A stretch of DNA of 64,000 nucleotides from Pyxidicoccus trucidator (lineage in GTDB: Bacteria > Myxococcota > Myxococcia > Myxococcales > Myxococcaceae). Location of the stretch: positions 124,001-188,000 of the forward strand of contig NZ_JAAIXZ010000022.1 of assembly GCF_010894435.1 (NCBI RefSeq), read 5' to 3'. Below are positions 53,114-64,000 of this stretch, piece by piece. The number at the start of each line of letters is the position of its first letter. Within the stretch, counting starts at the first letter, position 1. The notes beneath the pieces are model-generated. The model made no database searches, had not been told where the DNA came from, and saw only the letters and a list, made by a program, of their open reading frames with translations. The position numbers and the translations under genes were made by a program.

Positions 53114-53656
53114 ATGCGCCCGCACTTCCTGTCATTTCTCGCGCCGCTCGCGCTCCTGACGGTGCTCGGGTGTCCGCTCGACATCCAGGTCCGGTCCGAG
53201 GACGCGGCGGACGCGGGCTGTCAGGGAGACACCTGCGTGCGGGCGTGTACCGGCGACTTCGAGTGTCCGGAAGGGCAGCGGTGTGACGCCTTCTACGAGG
53301 AGTGTGAGTCCGGGCCTCGACTCACGCAGGTGTGCTCCGGCGTGGCCTCCTGCCCGGCCTTCGCCAGCTGCGAGGACGGCCGCTGTGAGCTGCGCTGCTC
53401 GTATGGCTGCCCGCCAGGCTACCGGTGTGACCCGGAGTCGGTGTGCGTCGAGGAGTGCACCGCGGGGCAGCCGGAGACGCTGGGGAACTTCTGCGAGTCC
53501 TCGCTGGACTGCACCCGTTGTGGCTTCTGCGTGGACGCGGGCGGCGCGAAGAAGTGCCACCGGCCCTGCACGTCCGACTCGGATTGTCCCGGCGGCCCGT
53601 CCGGCGCATGCCAGCCGGTGCCAGGAGGCAGCCTTCGCGTCTGCCGGTTGTCGTGA
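53114..53656 (+). CDS. Cysteine-rich lipoprotein, 180 aa
   Basis: Begins MRPHFLSFLAPLALLTVLGC, a lipoprotein signal. The mature part has about 22 cysteines in short Cys-rich modules (CTGDFECPEGQRCDAFYEEC, CPAFASCEDGRCELRCSYGC, CTRCGFCVDAGGAKKC, CTSDSDCPGGPSGAC), like EGF/EB-type or dickkopf-like disulfide modules common in myxobacterial surface lipoproteins. The ribosome site is weak. It lies between the FHA activator and the kinase, both on the same strand. The function is unknown. Confidence 0.82.
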   Translation: MRPHFLSFLAPLALLTVLGCPLDIQVRSEDAADAGCQGDTCVRACTGDFECPEGQRCDAFYEECESGPRLTQVCSGVASCPAFASCEDGRCELRCSYGCPPGYRCDPESVCVEECTAGQPETLGNFCESSLDCTRCGFCVDAGGAKKCHRPCTSDSDCPGGPSGACQPVPGGSLRVCRLS

Positions 53657-53705
53657 GCCCCCGACAATTGCCCGCCTGGGGCGGCGTCTCTAGACTGCGC
53701 TCGCG

Positions 53706-55550
53706 ATGAAGGACGAACTGCTGGCCGGCCGCTACCAGTTGGAGCAGGAACTGGGGCGTGGAGGCATGGCCACGGTCTTCCTGGCCACGGACCTGCGGCT
53801 GGCGCGCCGGGTGGCGGTGAAGGTGATGCACCCGGGCGAGGACGGACGCCGCGCCGAGCGCTTCCGCCGCGAAGCCGAACTGGCGGCCTCGCTCAAGCAT
53901 CCCAATGTGCTGGAGGTCCACGACTTCGGCGAGGACGCGGTGCGCGGCCCCTTCCTCGTGTGTGAATGGGTGCAGGGCGAGAGCCTGCGCGAGCTGGCGC
54001 GGAGGCTCGCTCCCGTGCCGGCCGAAGTGGCGGTGTTGCTGGGCTGGGAGCTTGCCCGGGCGCTGGAGGCCGCGCACGCGCGCGGCGTGGTGCACCGTGA
54101 CGTGAAGCCGGAGAACGTGCTGGTGTCGAAGGGCGGCCCGCTGAAGCTGGCGGACTTCGGCATCGCCGCACTGGCTGACCAGGAGCGGCTGACGAGCACC
54201 GGCTCAATCACAGGCTCGCTGGCGTACATGGCGCCCGAGCGCATCGACACCGGCGCCTGGTCTCCCGCGTCGGATGTCTACGCGGTGGGCGTCATCCTCT
54301 TCGAGCTGTGCACGGGCACGACGCCACATGCCGGGAAGGGGAGCGCCCACCTCGCAGTCTCCGTGATGACGCGGGACGCGCCGCCACTGTCCGAGAGCGC
54401 TCCAGGGACCCCGGAGCCGCTCGCCGCGCTGGTGGACCGGTGCCTTGCCCGCGACGCGCGTGATCGGCCGTCGGATGGCGCGGAACTGGCCGCGTGTCTG
54501 GAGGCGACGGTGGTGCGGCTCGTGGGGCCTCCCGCCGAGGCGTCGCGACACTTCTTCCTGGACCCGGAGGCGTCTGCCGCGCGCTGGAGTGAGGCCCGGT
54601 TCCAGCGACTGCTGGGGGAAGGGCGCGCGCTGCTGTCGGCAGGAGAGGGCGCGAGGGCCGCGAGGCTGCTCAACGAGGCCCTCGCGCTGAGGCCCGCGTC
54701 CCCCGAAGTCCTGGCGCTCCTGCGCGCACGCCCGAGCGTGGGGCGGGCAAAGGTCTTCGGTGGAAGCGCTGTCCTGGTGGGCCTCGTGGGCGTCATGGGC
54801 TGGGGCGCGTGGAAGGTGTCGTTACGGCACTCGCCTGAAAGCGCCAGCTCCGCGGTCGCGTCGCTGCCGGCCTCTCCGCTCGTGCCGACACCTGCACCTG
54901 AAGCACGCCCTCACGTCGAAGGCCAGGCTTCGGTGTCCGCGCGCCCACTTCGCGGCGCGACGGTGTCGGGGACCGGAGCGCCAGCACGCTCCGGCGCTCA
55001 GCCTTCTGCGCCCGCCCGTCTGCGTACACCGCCGGTCTCGCTACCACCCGAAGCAACTCCCACCGGGACACAGGAACACACGACACCGAGCCCGCCGCGC
55101 GCCGAAGCGCCTCCTGCCGAGGCACAGGGCTACGCGACGCTGACGGTGATGACGCGCCCCTGGGCCGAGGTGTTCGTGGACGGCCAGAGCCGGGGCTACA
55201 CGCCGCGCGTGCGCGAGGTGCGCCTGTCGCCCGGCACGCACCGGCTGCGTTTCGACAACCCGCTGTGTGACGTGGTGGAGGAGGTCATCGACGTCGCCGC
55301 TGGCGAAGCCGTGTCCCGTGAAGTCGTCCTCCAGGTGCGCAAGGCGGACGTCACCATCATCGCACCTGCGGGGGCCCGCCTCTTCATCGACGGCGTCGAG
55401 GTGGGCGTCGCCCCGCTGCCAGGGCCCGTGAGTGTCACCCACGGCGAGCATGTCCTGTCGGCCCGGGGACCCGGAGGCGACGTCCTGCGACAGGACTTCG
55501 AAGCCGTCGCGGGCGAGCGGACCGAAGTGGTCCTGGGGAGCAGGCGATGA
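53706..55550 (+). CDS. Membrane Ser/Thr protein kinase with C-terminal PEGA repeats
   Basis: 614 residues. The N-terminal Hanks-type kinase has glycine loop LGRGGMATVFLA, lysine in RRVAVKVM, catalytic loop VHRDVKPENVL and DFGIAAL, activation segment ending YMAPERIDTG, and SDVYAVGVILFEL. A proline-free helical stretch leads to one transmembrane helix at about 349-372 (VFGGSAVLVGLVGVMGWGAW). A low-complexity Pro/Ala/Thr region follows. Two PEGA domains end the protein (AEVFVDGQSRGYTPRVREVR and ARLFIDGVEVGVAPLPG), outside the membrane. PEGA kinases signal from the envelope. The downstream gene starts on the stop codon (ATGA) and is probably its partner. Confidence 0.94.
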   Translation: MKDELLAGRYQLEQELGRGGMATVFLATDLRLARRVAVKVMHPGEDGRRAERFRREAELAASLKHPNVLEVHDFGEDAVRGPFLVCEWVQGESLRELARRLAPVPAEVAVLLGWELARALEAAHARGVVHRDVKPENVLVSKGGPLKLADFGIAALADQERLTSTGSITGSLAYMAPERIDTGAWSPASDVYAVGVILFELCTGTTPHAGKGSAHLAVSVMTRDAPPLSESAPGTPEPLAALVDRCLARDARDRPSDGAELAACLEATVVRLVGPPAEASRHFFLDPEASAARWSEARFQRLLGEGRALLSAGEGARAARLLNEALALRPASPEVLALLRARPSVGRAKVFGGSAVLVGLVGVMGWGAWKVSLRHSPESASSAVASLPASPLVPTPAPEARPHVEGQASVSARPLRGATVSGTGAPARSGAQPSAPARLRTPPVSLPPEATPTGTQEHTTPSPPRAEAPPAEAQGYATLTVMTRPWAEVFVDGQSRGYTPRVREVRLSPGTHRLRFDNPLCDVVEEVIDVAAGEAVSREVVLQVRKADVTIIAPAGARLFIDGVEVGVAPLPGPVSVTHGEHVLSARGPGGDVLRQDFEAVAGERTEVVLGSRR

Positions 55551-56302
55551 CGGGAATCCTGCTGGCGTTCGTCCTGGCGGCAGCTCCGCTGGAGCCCGCT
55601 CGCGAGGCGTATCAGTCCGGCGAGCTGTCGCGTGCGCGGAGCGCGCTGGAAGCCTTGCTCCAGCCCCTCCAGTTGACGGACCCGGCCCAGGAAGCCGAAG
55701 CCCGCCTGCTGCTGGCCGCCACGTACCACGCGCAGGAGGACCTGGAGGGCGCGGAGCGCGAGGTGGTGCGGGGGCTCGCGGTGGACTCCGACGCGAAGCT
55801 GGATCCACTGGTGTATCCGCCAGACTTCATCGCCTATGTCGAGCGAGTCCACGCCCTGCATCGGCAGCGCATCTCCGAGCTGGCCGCCCAGCGTCGGACG
55901 CCCGACCTCCTGCCACCTCCATCCACCATGCCCGCACCTTCCGCCGCGGACCGTGCGCTCCAGTCGGCACACCCGGCCTCGCGGGGCTGGTACCTGGTGC
56001 CCTTCGGCGTGGGCCACCTGGTGCACGGTCGTCGCACGAAGGGCACCTTCCTGGCCGTGACGCAGGGGGCGTCCTTCGCGGTGTCCGCGGCCTCGCTGGG
56101 AGCAGCCCTCGCGCTGCGCGGCCCCGACGGCAAGTACAGCGCCGGGGACGCGAGCGTGGCCCGAGGGCTCAACCTCTCCTACCTGGTGGGCGCCTATGCC
56201 TTCGCGGCGCTCTACGCCTACGGCGTGCTGGACGGCTGGTTCTACACGCCGGAGCCGCTCGCGCCGCGAGGCCTCAAGGCTGCGAAGTCGGCGCGGGAAT
56301 GA
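55547..56302 (+). CDS. Exported/membrane protein coupled to the Ser/Thr kinase, 251 aa
   Basis: Begins with a short signal-like helix (TGILLAFVLAAAPLEPAREA), then TPR-like helices (YQSGELSRARSALEALLQPL; AEARLLLAATYHAQEDLEGA). A Pro-rich linker follows, then a C-terminal part with hydrophobic segments (FLAVTQGASFAVSAASLGAA, AYAFAALYAYGVLDG). The pattern is often found with myxobacterial PEGA kinases and lipoproteins but has no named function. It starts with ATGA overlap on the kinase, and its last 29 bp overlap the convergent lectin gene. Confidence 0.72.
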   Translation: MTGILLAFVLAAAPLEPAREAYQSGELSRARSALEALLQPLQLTDPAQEAEARLLLAATYHAQEDLEGAEREVVRGLAVDSDAKLDPLVYPPDFIAYVERVHALHRQRISELAAQRRTPDLLPPPSTMPAPSAADRALQSAHPASRGWYLVPFGVGHLVHGRRTKGTFLAVTQGASFAVSAASLGAALALRGPDGKYSAGDASVARGLNLSYLVGAYAFAALYAYGVLDGWFYTPEPLAPRGLKAAKSARE

Positions 56303-57536
56303 CGGTGAAGACCAGCTGCCCGCCGCACGAGCTGTTCTCGAAGCAGCCGGCGCGCATCACGTAGTTCCCGGTGCCGCAGGCCGGCACCCGGAAGCGCAGC
56401 TTCGAGCCCGAGCCCTTGCAGTCGTCATCATTGGCGGCCACCTCCAGCCCGTCCGGCCCCAGCAGGCGCAGGTACGTGTCATTCGTCGCGACCGCCGTCG
56501 GCAGGCCGCAGGTGCCCATCTCCAGGATCTGCCCGGCCTGGAGGTAGATGGGCGTGTCCTTCGTGCCCTGGTTCGCGGAGTCTGTCCCCGTCGCAGTGTA
56601 GACGACGTACTTGTAGTTGGCGGGCAGGCTGGGGCGCTCGCAGACGTAGGGGAAGTACACGTCGCAGGGGATGTCGTTCCAGCCGCCCGCTGGAATCGAG
56701 CCCACGGGCGGAGCGTTGTTGACGGCGCAGTGCTCGATGCCCTGGGTGTTGTTGGGCTCGTTCTGGCGCCAGTTGACGTAGCTGCCCGGAGTGCCGTCGG
56801 CCCACGTCCAGGTGCCTTCCTGCGAGAGGTCGTTGTAGCCGATGAACGACGCGCGGCCGGCGGGGACCTGCTGCTTCAGCCAGGTGTCTTCGGCGCTGTC
56901 ATCGATGGTCACCAGCTCGAAGCCCCTGCTCGCGCAGGCCTCGCGCGCCTGGGCCCGGGGCTTCCGCGTCCCGGAGAAGATGTAGTCGTGTCCGTTGAAC
57001 TGCCCGAGGACCGGCGGGAGGCTCTCGCACACGAAGGTCCGGGTGACTGTGCAAGGCGCGTCGTGCCACCCGCCCAGCGCGTTGAGGAAGAGTCCGCAGT
57101 CCTCCCCCTGGCCGTTGTTGGGCTCCCCCGGATTCCAGTGAAGATACGTGGATGGGTCCTCGGACCACTCCCAGACGCCCTCCGTCCCCCGGTCATTGAT
57201 GCCGAGCCACCACTCCGAGGACGGCGAGGGGAGCTGCGACTTCAGCCACTGCTCCTCCGCCGCGTCATTGAGGGTCACCATGCCGTAGCCCATGTCGGCG
57301 CAGGTCTTCTGCGCGTCGGTCCACGTCGCGGTCGTGGTGGAGATGAAATACGTGTGGCCGCCGTAGTAGCTCAGCCCCTGTTGCGCCGTGCCCGACGCCT
57401 CCGGGTCGCTCGTCATCGGACCGGCGGCACTCATGTCCTCGGTGCCGCAGCCGCACAGGGTGGCCACGCCCAACAACAGGGCGAAGCCTGACTTCAACCG
57501 TGAACGCCTGACCGCGCGGGTTCCATCGCTGCTCAT
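56274..57536 (-). CDS. Tandem C-type lectin lipoprotein with PPC-like C-terminus
   Basis: 420 residues. The lipoprotein signal ends GVATLCGC. Two C-type lectin domains follow. The first (~56-172) has EPN (138-140) and GGWHDAPC. The second (~178-300) has EPN (260-262) and GGWNDIPC with WND at 286-288. EPN plus WND gives the calcium/sugar site of mannose-type specificity; the first domain has WHD, so its site is altered. The C-terminal ~115 residues look like a PPC-type beta sandwich (DTPIYLQAGQILEMGTCG, GNYVMRAGCF). It is likely a surface carbohydrate binder. It overlaps the preceding gene tail to tail by 29 bp. Confidence 0.9.
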   Translation of the reverse strand: MSSDGTRAVRRSRLKSGFALLLGVATLCGCGTEDMSAAGPMTSDPEASGTAQQGLSYYGGHTYFISTTTATWTDAQKTCADMGYGMVTLNDAAEEQWLKSQLPSPSSEWWLGINDRGTEGVWEWSEDPSTYLHWNPGEPNNGQGEDCGLFLNALGGWHDAPCTVTRTFVCESLPPVLGQFNGHDYIFSGTRKPRAQAREACASRGFELVTIDDSAEDTWLKQQVPAGRASFIGYNDLSQEGTWTWADGTPGSYVNWRQNEPNNTQGIEHCAVNNAPPVGSIPAGGWNDIPCDVYFPYVCERPSLPANYKYVVYTATGTDSANQGTKDTPIYLQAGQILEMGTCGLPTAVATNDTYLRLLGPDGLEVAANDDDCKGSGSKLRFRVPACGTGNYVMRAGCFENSSCGGQLVFTVIPAPTSQP

Positions 57537-57737
57537 TGTCTGCTCCTGGGTGGGTTCGACCTTCACCGCCGTCGAACGCACCTCCCCAGGGCAAGCCGGG
57601 TGCCATGCGCCTTCAGGAGCCCAAAGCCGCGCGATTCCGCGGACTTGGGCTGGAGTCGACCGCTCGGGGCACCCGGGCGAGACGCGGAACGTGCCAGTCC
57701 TGGCACGCGCGCGAGGCCCCCAGAGGAGACAGCCGTG

Positions 57738-58304
57738 TCAGCCCGTCTTTCGCCACTCACCTTCGAGCAGCGAGAACATGACGGTGTCGCGGAAGGACTC
57801 GCCGTCGGCGACGTTGTCGCGCAGCACGCCTTCCTGCTGGAAGCCGACGCGGGTGAGCACCCGAATCGACGCGGTGTTGTCCGGGTCCACGTGCGCCTCG
57901 ATGCGGTGGAGCTTCATCTCCTCGAAGCCGAAGCGGAGCAGCGCGGGCATCAGCTCCTTCATCAAGCCGCGGCCGCACTGGCTGATGCTGACCACGTAGC
58001 CCACCTCGGCGCGCCGGTCGGCCTTGCTCCATTGGAAGAGGCCCGCGGTGCCCACGGGCTCGTCGTGGCCGTGCTCGCACAGGATCCAGCGGAAGCCCTC
58101 GCCCCGTCTCGCGGACTCCAGGTTCTGCGTCAGCCTCTCCTGCACCGTCGCGATGCCAACGGCCGCGGGGTAGGGGATGTACCGCGAAGTCTCGGGATGG
58201 CCGTAGATGAGGGCGAGCGCCCTGGCGTCGTCCAGCGTGGGCTTGCGCAGCCGCAGGCGGTCCGTGCCGAACTCGGGGTAGTTGTCGAAATGGGGGAGCG
58301 ACAT
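57738..58304 (-). CDS. GNAT-family acetyltransferase (RimJ/RimL type)
   Basis: 188 residues. The start matches RimJ-type GNATs (FGTDRLRLRKPTLDDARALA). The acetyl-CoA motif is VSISQCGRGLMKELMPALLR followed by FEEMKLHRIEAHVDPDNTAS, and the C-terminal RVGFQQEGVLRDN is diagnostic. It acetylates protein N-termini or small amines, with substrate unknown. The ATG at 58304 is chosen because the 50 in-phase upstream codons are Arg/Ala-rich without family match. Its neighbours are unrelated. Confidence 0.9.
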   Translation of the reverse strand: MSLPHFDNYPEFGTDRLRLRKPTLDDARALALIYGHPETSRYIPYPAAVGIATVQERLTQNLESARRGEGFRWILCEHGHDEPVGTAGLFQWSKADRRAEVGYVVSISQCGRGLMKELMPALLRFGFEEMKLHRIEAHVDPDNTASIRVLTRVGFQQEGVLRDNVADGESFRDTVMFSLLEGEWRKTG

Positions 58305-58540
58305 GGCGCCGGACTCTAACGCGCCGTCGATTGCCGCCCCATCCGAAGCGTGAAGGGGACGCGAACCCGCCACCTCCGCGCGAGCGTGGGCCTTCGCGTC
58401 TCTCGGGGACGCCGCGCGGCGCCCCGTCACACGGGCGGTGAAGCCGTTCCGCATTCCGGGGACGGTGGCGCGGGAGCGGGCCCGGCGCGGTGGGGCCCTT
58501 GTTGCACCGGGCCCGTCGTGGGGATAGGGAGGGGGCTCGT

Positions 58541-61564
<3,024 letters not shown>

Positions 61565-61658
61565 CGCCGGGCCCAGCCCGGGACGGGGGGCGCGTTTCGC
61601 TCAGGATTGGACACCCCTGAGAGGGCAGGGGACGCGGAAGCGGCTACACTGCGCCGCC

Positions 61659-64000
61659 ATGCGCCGCCTCCTGCTCCCCTTGTGGCCCCTCCTGCTGCTC
61701 ACCGCGTGTCAGGAGAAGAACGAGCTTCCCGACGCACGGCAGGCCGCCGTGAGGCTGGAGGTCGACTTCACCTTCAAGGCGGGCTGCATCTCCGTGGAGG
61801 CCCGCGACAAGGACGCTCAGGAGGACCATTCGGAGGTCAAGCCGATTGAAGTCCTGGGCCGGGAGGCGTCGGATCGGAAGCTGGTGCTCAGCATCTTCCG
61901 GAGAGATGACTGGGGCCGGACGCTGGAGATCATCACCACGGCGCGCGAGCAGTCCTGTACCGGTCCCGTGGTGGCCAGTGCATTGCGGACCGTGACGCTG
62001 GACACGGCCGGCGTGCAGACGGTGGCCGTCACGCTGAGCGCGGTGGACGACGACGACGACGGCTTCGTGCACACGGCGGGTGACGGCACGGACTGCGCCG
62101 ACAACGATGCCGCCGTCACGCAGCGGCGCTTCTACCGGGACGCCGATGGAGACAGCTACGGCGCGGGCGAGCCGGAGGTCGTGTGCACAGCGCCAGCCCA
62201 GCACGTGGCCCGGGGCGGCGACTGCGACGACACGACTGCCAGCCGCTCGCCGGGCGTGGCCGAGCTGTGCGACGGAATCGACAACGACTGTGTCGGTGGC
62301 GTCGACAACGGCTTGCAGCTGTCCGACTTCTACCTGGATGCGGACCGGGACGGGGTGGGGGCGGGAACGGTGGTCAGGGCCTGCCTCGCGCCGCAGAACC
62401 ATGTCGTCTCCAACAACGACTGTGATGACACCGACGCCGCGCGCAGGCCCGGGTTGGCGGAGACGTGCGACGACAAGGACAACGACTGCGACGGGGCGGC
62501 CGACGAGGGGCTGGTGGTGAGCACGTACTACCGGGATGCGGACGGAGACGGCTTCGGGCGGAACTCGGACTCGCGGCAGAAGTGCAATCAACCGGATGGG
62601 TACGCGACGGCCGGCGGGGACTGCAACGACGACGCGAGCGCGGTGAACCCCAGTGCGCAGGAAACGTGCAACGACGTCGACGACAACTGCGCGGGTGGCG
62701 TGGACGAGGGCTTCAACAAGACGTGGCACCGGGACGCGGACGGGGACACCTTCGGAGTCCAGGCGGCCCCGGTGCTCGGCTGCACGCAGCCCGCGGGCTA
62801 CGTAGCGCCGACTTCCACCTTTGACTGCAACGACAGCGAGAGCGCGGTGAACCCCGGCGCCATGGAGCGGTGCAACGACATCGATGACAACTGCGCTGGC
62901 GGCGTGGACGAGCCCTTCACCAGTGGCACGACCCGGAAGGGCGCGGCGTGCGGCGCACCGTGTACCGGTATCTACGTGTGCAACATGGCGCAGTCCGCCA
63001 CCACCTGTAACGCGCCTGCCGCGACGAACTACTACACCGATGCGGACGGTGATGGTGATGGGGCCATCACCGCCACCGCACAGGCGGTCTGCCCCACCCA
63101 GCCTGTTCCTCCCAATACGGCGCCCCGCAACACGGACTGCAATGACACGGACCGGCACAACAAGGGCAACGGCACCGAGGTCTGTGACCAGCGCGACAAC
63201 GACTGCAACAGCTCGGCCGACGAAGGAAATGTCTGTATGGGGGCCGGCTGGCGCGAGCTGACAGACCCGGCGGTCATCGGGCGTGACTGGAACACGGTGG
63301 CGATCAACAAGGACAGCACCACCGGCTACCCGGTGTGGATTGCCGGTGGGGGAGGCGCGCTGGCGCGTCGTAGCAGCGCGGGCGGGACGTTCACGAGCTT
63401 CGATGGAACCTGCGGGATGACCACCTGGAATGCCGCCTGGGTGCACAGCGATGGGAGCGTGTTCCTGGCGGGCGATGCCGGCCGGGTGGCCCAGCATGAC
63501 GGCACGACCTGCACCCAGCAGCGTCCGCTGACGGACGTCACCAGCAACGCCACGGGCATCGTCGGCTTCGAAGGGGGCGGGACGTTGCTCTACGTGGTGA
63601 ATGCGGGGGGCCAGCTGCACTCCTGGACGTCGGGCAGTCCGCCTGTGCTGGTGGATGACAACAGCCCCGTCTACAGGGACGTCCATGGCGTCGACAGCGC
63701 GCGCCTGTTCATCGGGGGCCAGGAGGCAGGGGGCAACCAGCAGCCGTGGATCGAGACCTATACCGGGGGCCCGGATACGAGCCCCATGACGGTGCCCGGG
63801 GCGCATCGCACCAGCATCCGGAGTGTGTGGATGGTGTCGTCGTCGCTCGCGTATGCGGTGGGGGAAGGTAACAACGTGGTGGCCTGGGGGGGCGCCAACT
63901 GGGCAGCCATAACGCCTCCAGCGGTCGTTGACTTCACCGGGGTCTGCGCGCCGGACCGCTCGTCGGTCTACGTCACGGACGCGGTGGGCGTCATCCGTCG
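61659..64000 (+). CDS. MopE-type Cys/Asp-repeat lipoprotein (partial, runs off the window)
   Basis: Begins MRRLLLPLWPLLLLTAC, a lipoprotein signal. After a ~150-residue beta-rich region come about five Cys/Asp repeats (62130-63236): YYRDADGDGFG, GGDCNDDASAVNPSAQETC, NDVDDNCAGGVDEGF and variants. This is the putative metal-binding MopE/copper-binding motif seen on myxobacterial and methanotroph surface proteins, likely binding calcium or copper. A propeller-like region follows (VWIAGGGGALARRSSAG, RLFIGGQEAGG), with the frame still open at 64000. The start is the first ATG giving a lipobox. The full length is unknown. Confidence 0.88.
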   Translation, partial: MRRLLLPLWPLLLLTACQEKNELPDARQAAVRLEVDFTFKAGCISVEARDKDAQEDHSEVKPIEVLGREASDRKLVLSIFRRDDWGRTLEIITTAREQSCTGPVVASALRTVTLDTAGVQTVAVTLSAVDDDDDGFVHTAGDGTDCADNDAAVTQRRFYRDADGDSYGAGEPEVVCTAPAQHVARGGDCDDTTASRSPGVAELCDGIDNDCVGGVDNGLQLSDFYLDADRDGVGAGTVVRACLAPQNHVVSNNDCDDTDAARRPGLAETCDDKDNDCDGAADEGLVVSTYYRDADGDGFGRNSDSRQKCNQPDGYATAGGDCNDDASAVNPSAQETCNDVDDNCAGGVDEGFNKTWHRDADGDTFGVQAAPVLGCTQPAGYVAPTSTFDCNDSESAVNPGAMERCNDIDDNCAGGVDEPFTSGTTRKGAACGAPCTGIYVCNMAQSATTCNAPAATNYYTDADGDGDGAITATAQAVCPTQPVPPNTAPRNTDCNDTDRHNKGNGTEVCDQRDNDCNSSADEGNVCMGAGWRELTDPAVIGRDWNTVAINKDSTTGYPVWIAGGGGALARRSSAGGTFTSFDGTCGMTTWNAAWVHSDGSVFLAGDAGRVAQHDGTTCTQQRPLTDVTSNATGIVGFEGGGTLLYVVNAGGQLHSWTSGSPPVLVDDNSPVYRDVHGVDSARLFIGGQEAGGNQQPWIETYTGGPDTSPMTVPGAHRTSIRSVWMVSSSLAYAVGEGNNVVAWGGANWAAITPPAVVDFTGVCAPDRSSVYVTDAVGVIR
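62130..63236 (+). repeat. MopE-type coding repeats
   Basis: About five units of 55-70 codons within the 61659 gene, each with a Y/W-x-D-A-D-x-D-x-x-G strand, a variable loop, DCxDxxxxxxPGxxExC and a second CxxxDxDC block. The unit starts fall near 62130, 62326, 62527, 62725 and 63028. The repeat is at protein level, and the DNA copies are diverged. Confidence 0.8.

Noticed and set aside
51142..53184. A 680-codon minus-strand frame opposite the FHA activator
   Set aside because: The plus strand carries FHA, GAF, AAA and HTH motifs in order. The minus product is His/Arg/Gln-rich.
62130..63236. CRISPR-like array
   Set aside because: The repeats are long, diverged and in frame inside one coding sequence, so they are protein repeats.
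61644..63806. A 720-codon minus-strand frame opposite the MopE-type gene
   Set aside because: Apparent repeats are antisense of the plus-strand Cys/Asp repeats. There is no signal or known domain.

Overview
The window is high-GC, gene-dense DNA, almost certainly from a member of the Myxococcaceae (Myxococcus, Corallococcus or a close relative). The clearest lineage marks are a SitA/SitI-type outer-membrane-exchange toxin and double-CXXCG immunity pair (46310-47711), a geosmin synthase operon with two cyclic-nucleotide-domain (family 2B) encapsulin shell genes (37110-42258), many lipoproteins, a eukaryote-like Ser/Thr kinase and an FHA-containing sigma54 activator.

Layout. 1-5301 is a tightly overlapping histidine operon (hisD end, hisC, hisH, hisA, hisB, hisF, hisN, hisIE). 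5585-7210 holds two poorly characterised genes. 7291-14386 is a lipoate and 2-oxoacid dehydrogenase block: lpdA, lipA, an E2 acyltransferase, a TPR/ClpX-zinc-finger/P-loop protein and a lipB-NUDIX fusion. 14376-17285 (minus) carries an MBL hydrolase, ribA and moeA. 17483-22713 has two genes with histone-H1-like Lys/Ala tails, the second being an RNase R with a tail of about 400 residues. 22722-30375 mixes envelope genes, a glutathione-dependent formaldehyde module (adhC-fghA), a Tat PhoD-type phosphatase, a metallophosphoesterase and the wreck of a TPM-domain gene. 30586-37006 holds an SDR, hflX, a DEAD-box helicase, a small lipoprotein, a Tat-exported PGRP-type amidase and a VOC protein.

37110-42258 (minus) is the most striking system. 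The bifunctional terpene cyclase geosmin synthase is followed by two paralogous HK97-fold shell proteins, each with an inserted cyclic-nucleotide-binding-like domain. This predicts a two-component nanocompartment housing geosmin biosynthesis. The cyclase carries the same GLGxSAxR-type motif in its interdomain linker and at its C-terminus, a candidate shell-targeting signal.

45222-48168 is an accessory patch. A broken AraC-type regulator is present as separate N- and C-terminal remnants, each ending in the same perfect 33-bp sequence. Between them lie a gene of atypical base composition and a Sit toxin/immunity pair. The toxin gene is out of frame at a run of nine Gs, which could be decay, phase variation or a sequencing error.

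48234-64000 holds lipoproteins, an AraC/SMP-30 pair, an FHA-GAF-sigma54 activator, a PEGA-domain Ser/Thr kinase with a partner gene, a tandem C-type lectin lipoprotein, a GNAT acetyltransferase, a SWIM/SNF2 helicase and the start of a MopE-type repeat lipoprotein that runs off the window. I saw no rRNA, tRNA, CRISPR array, integrase or complete insertion sequence.
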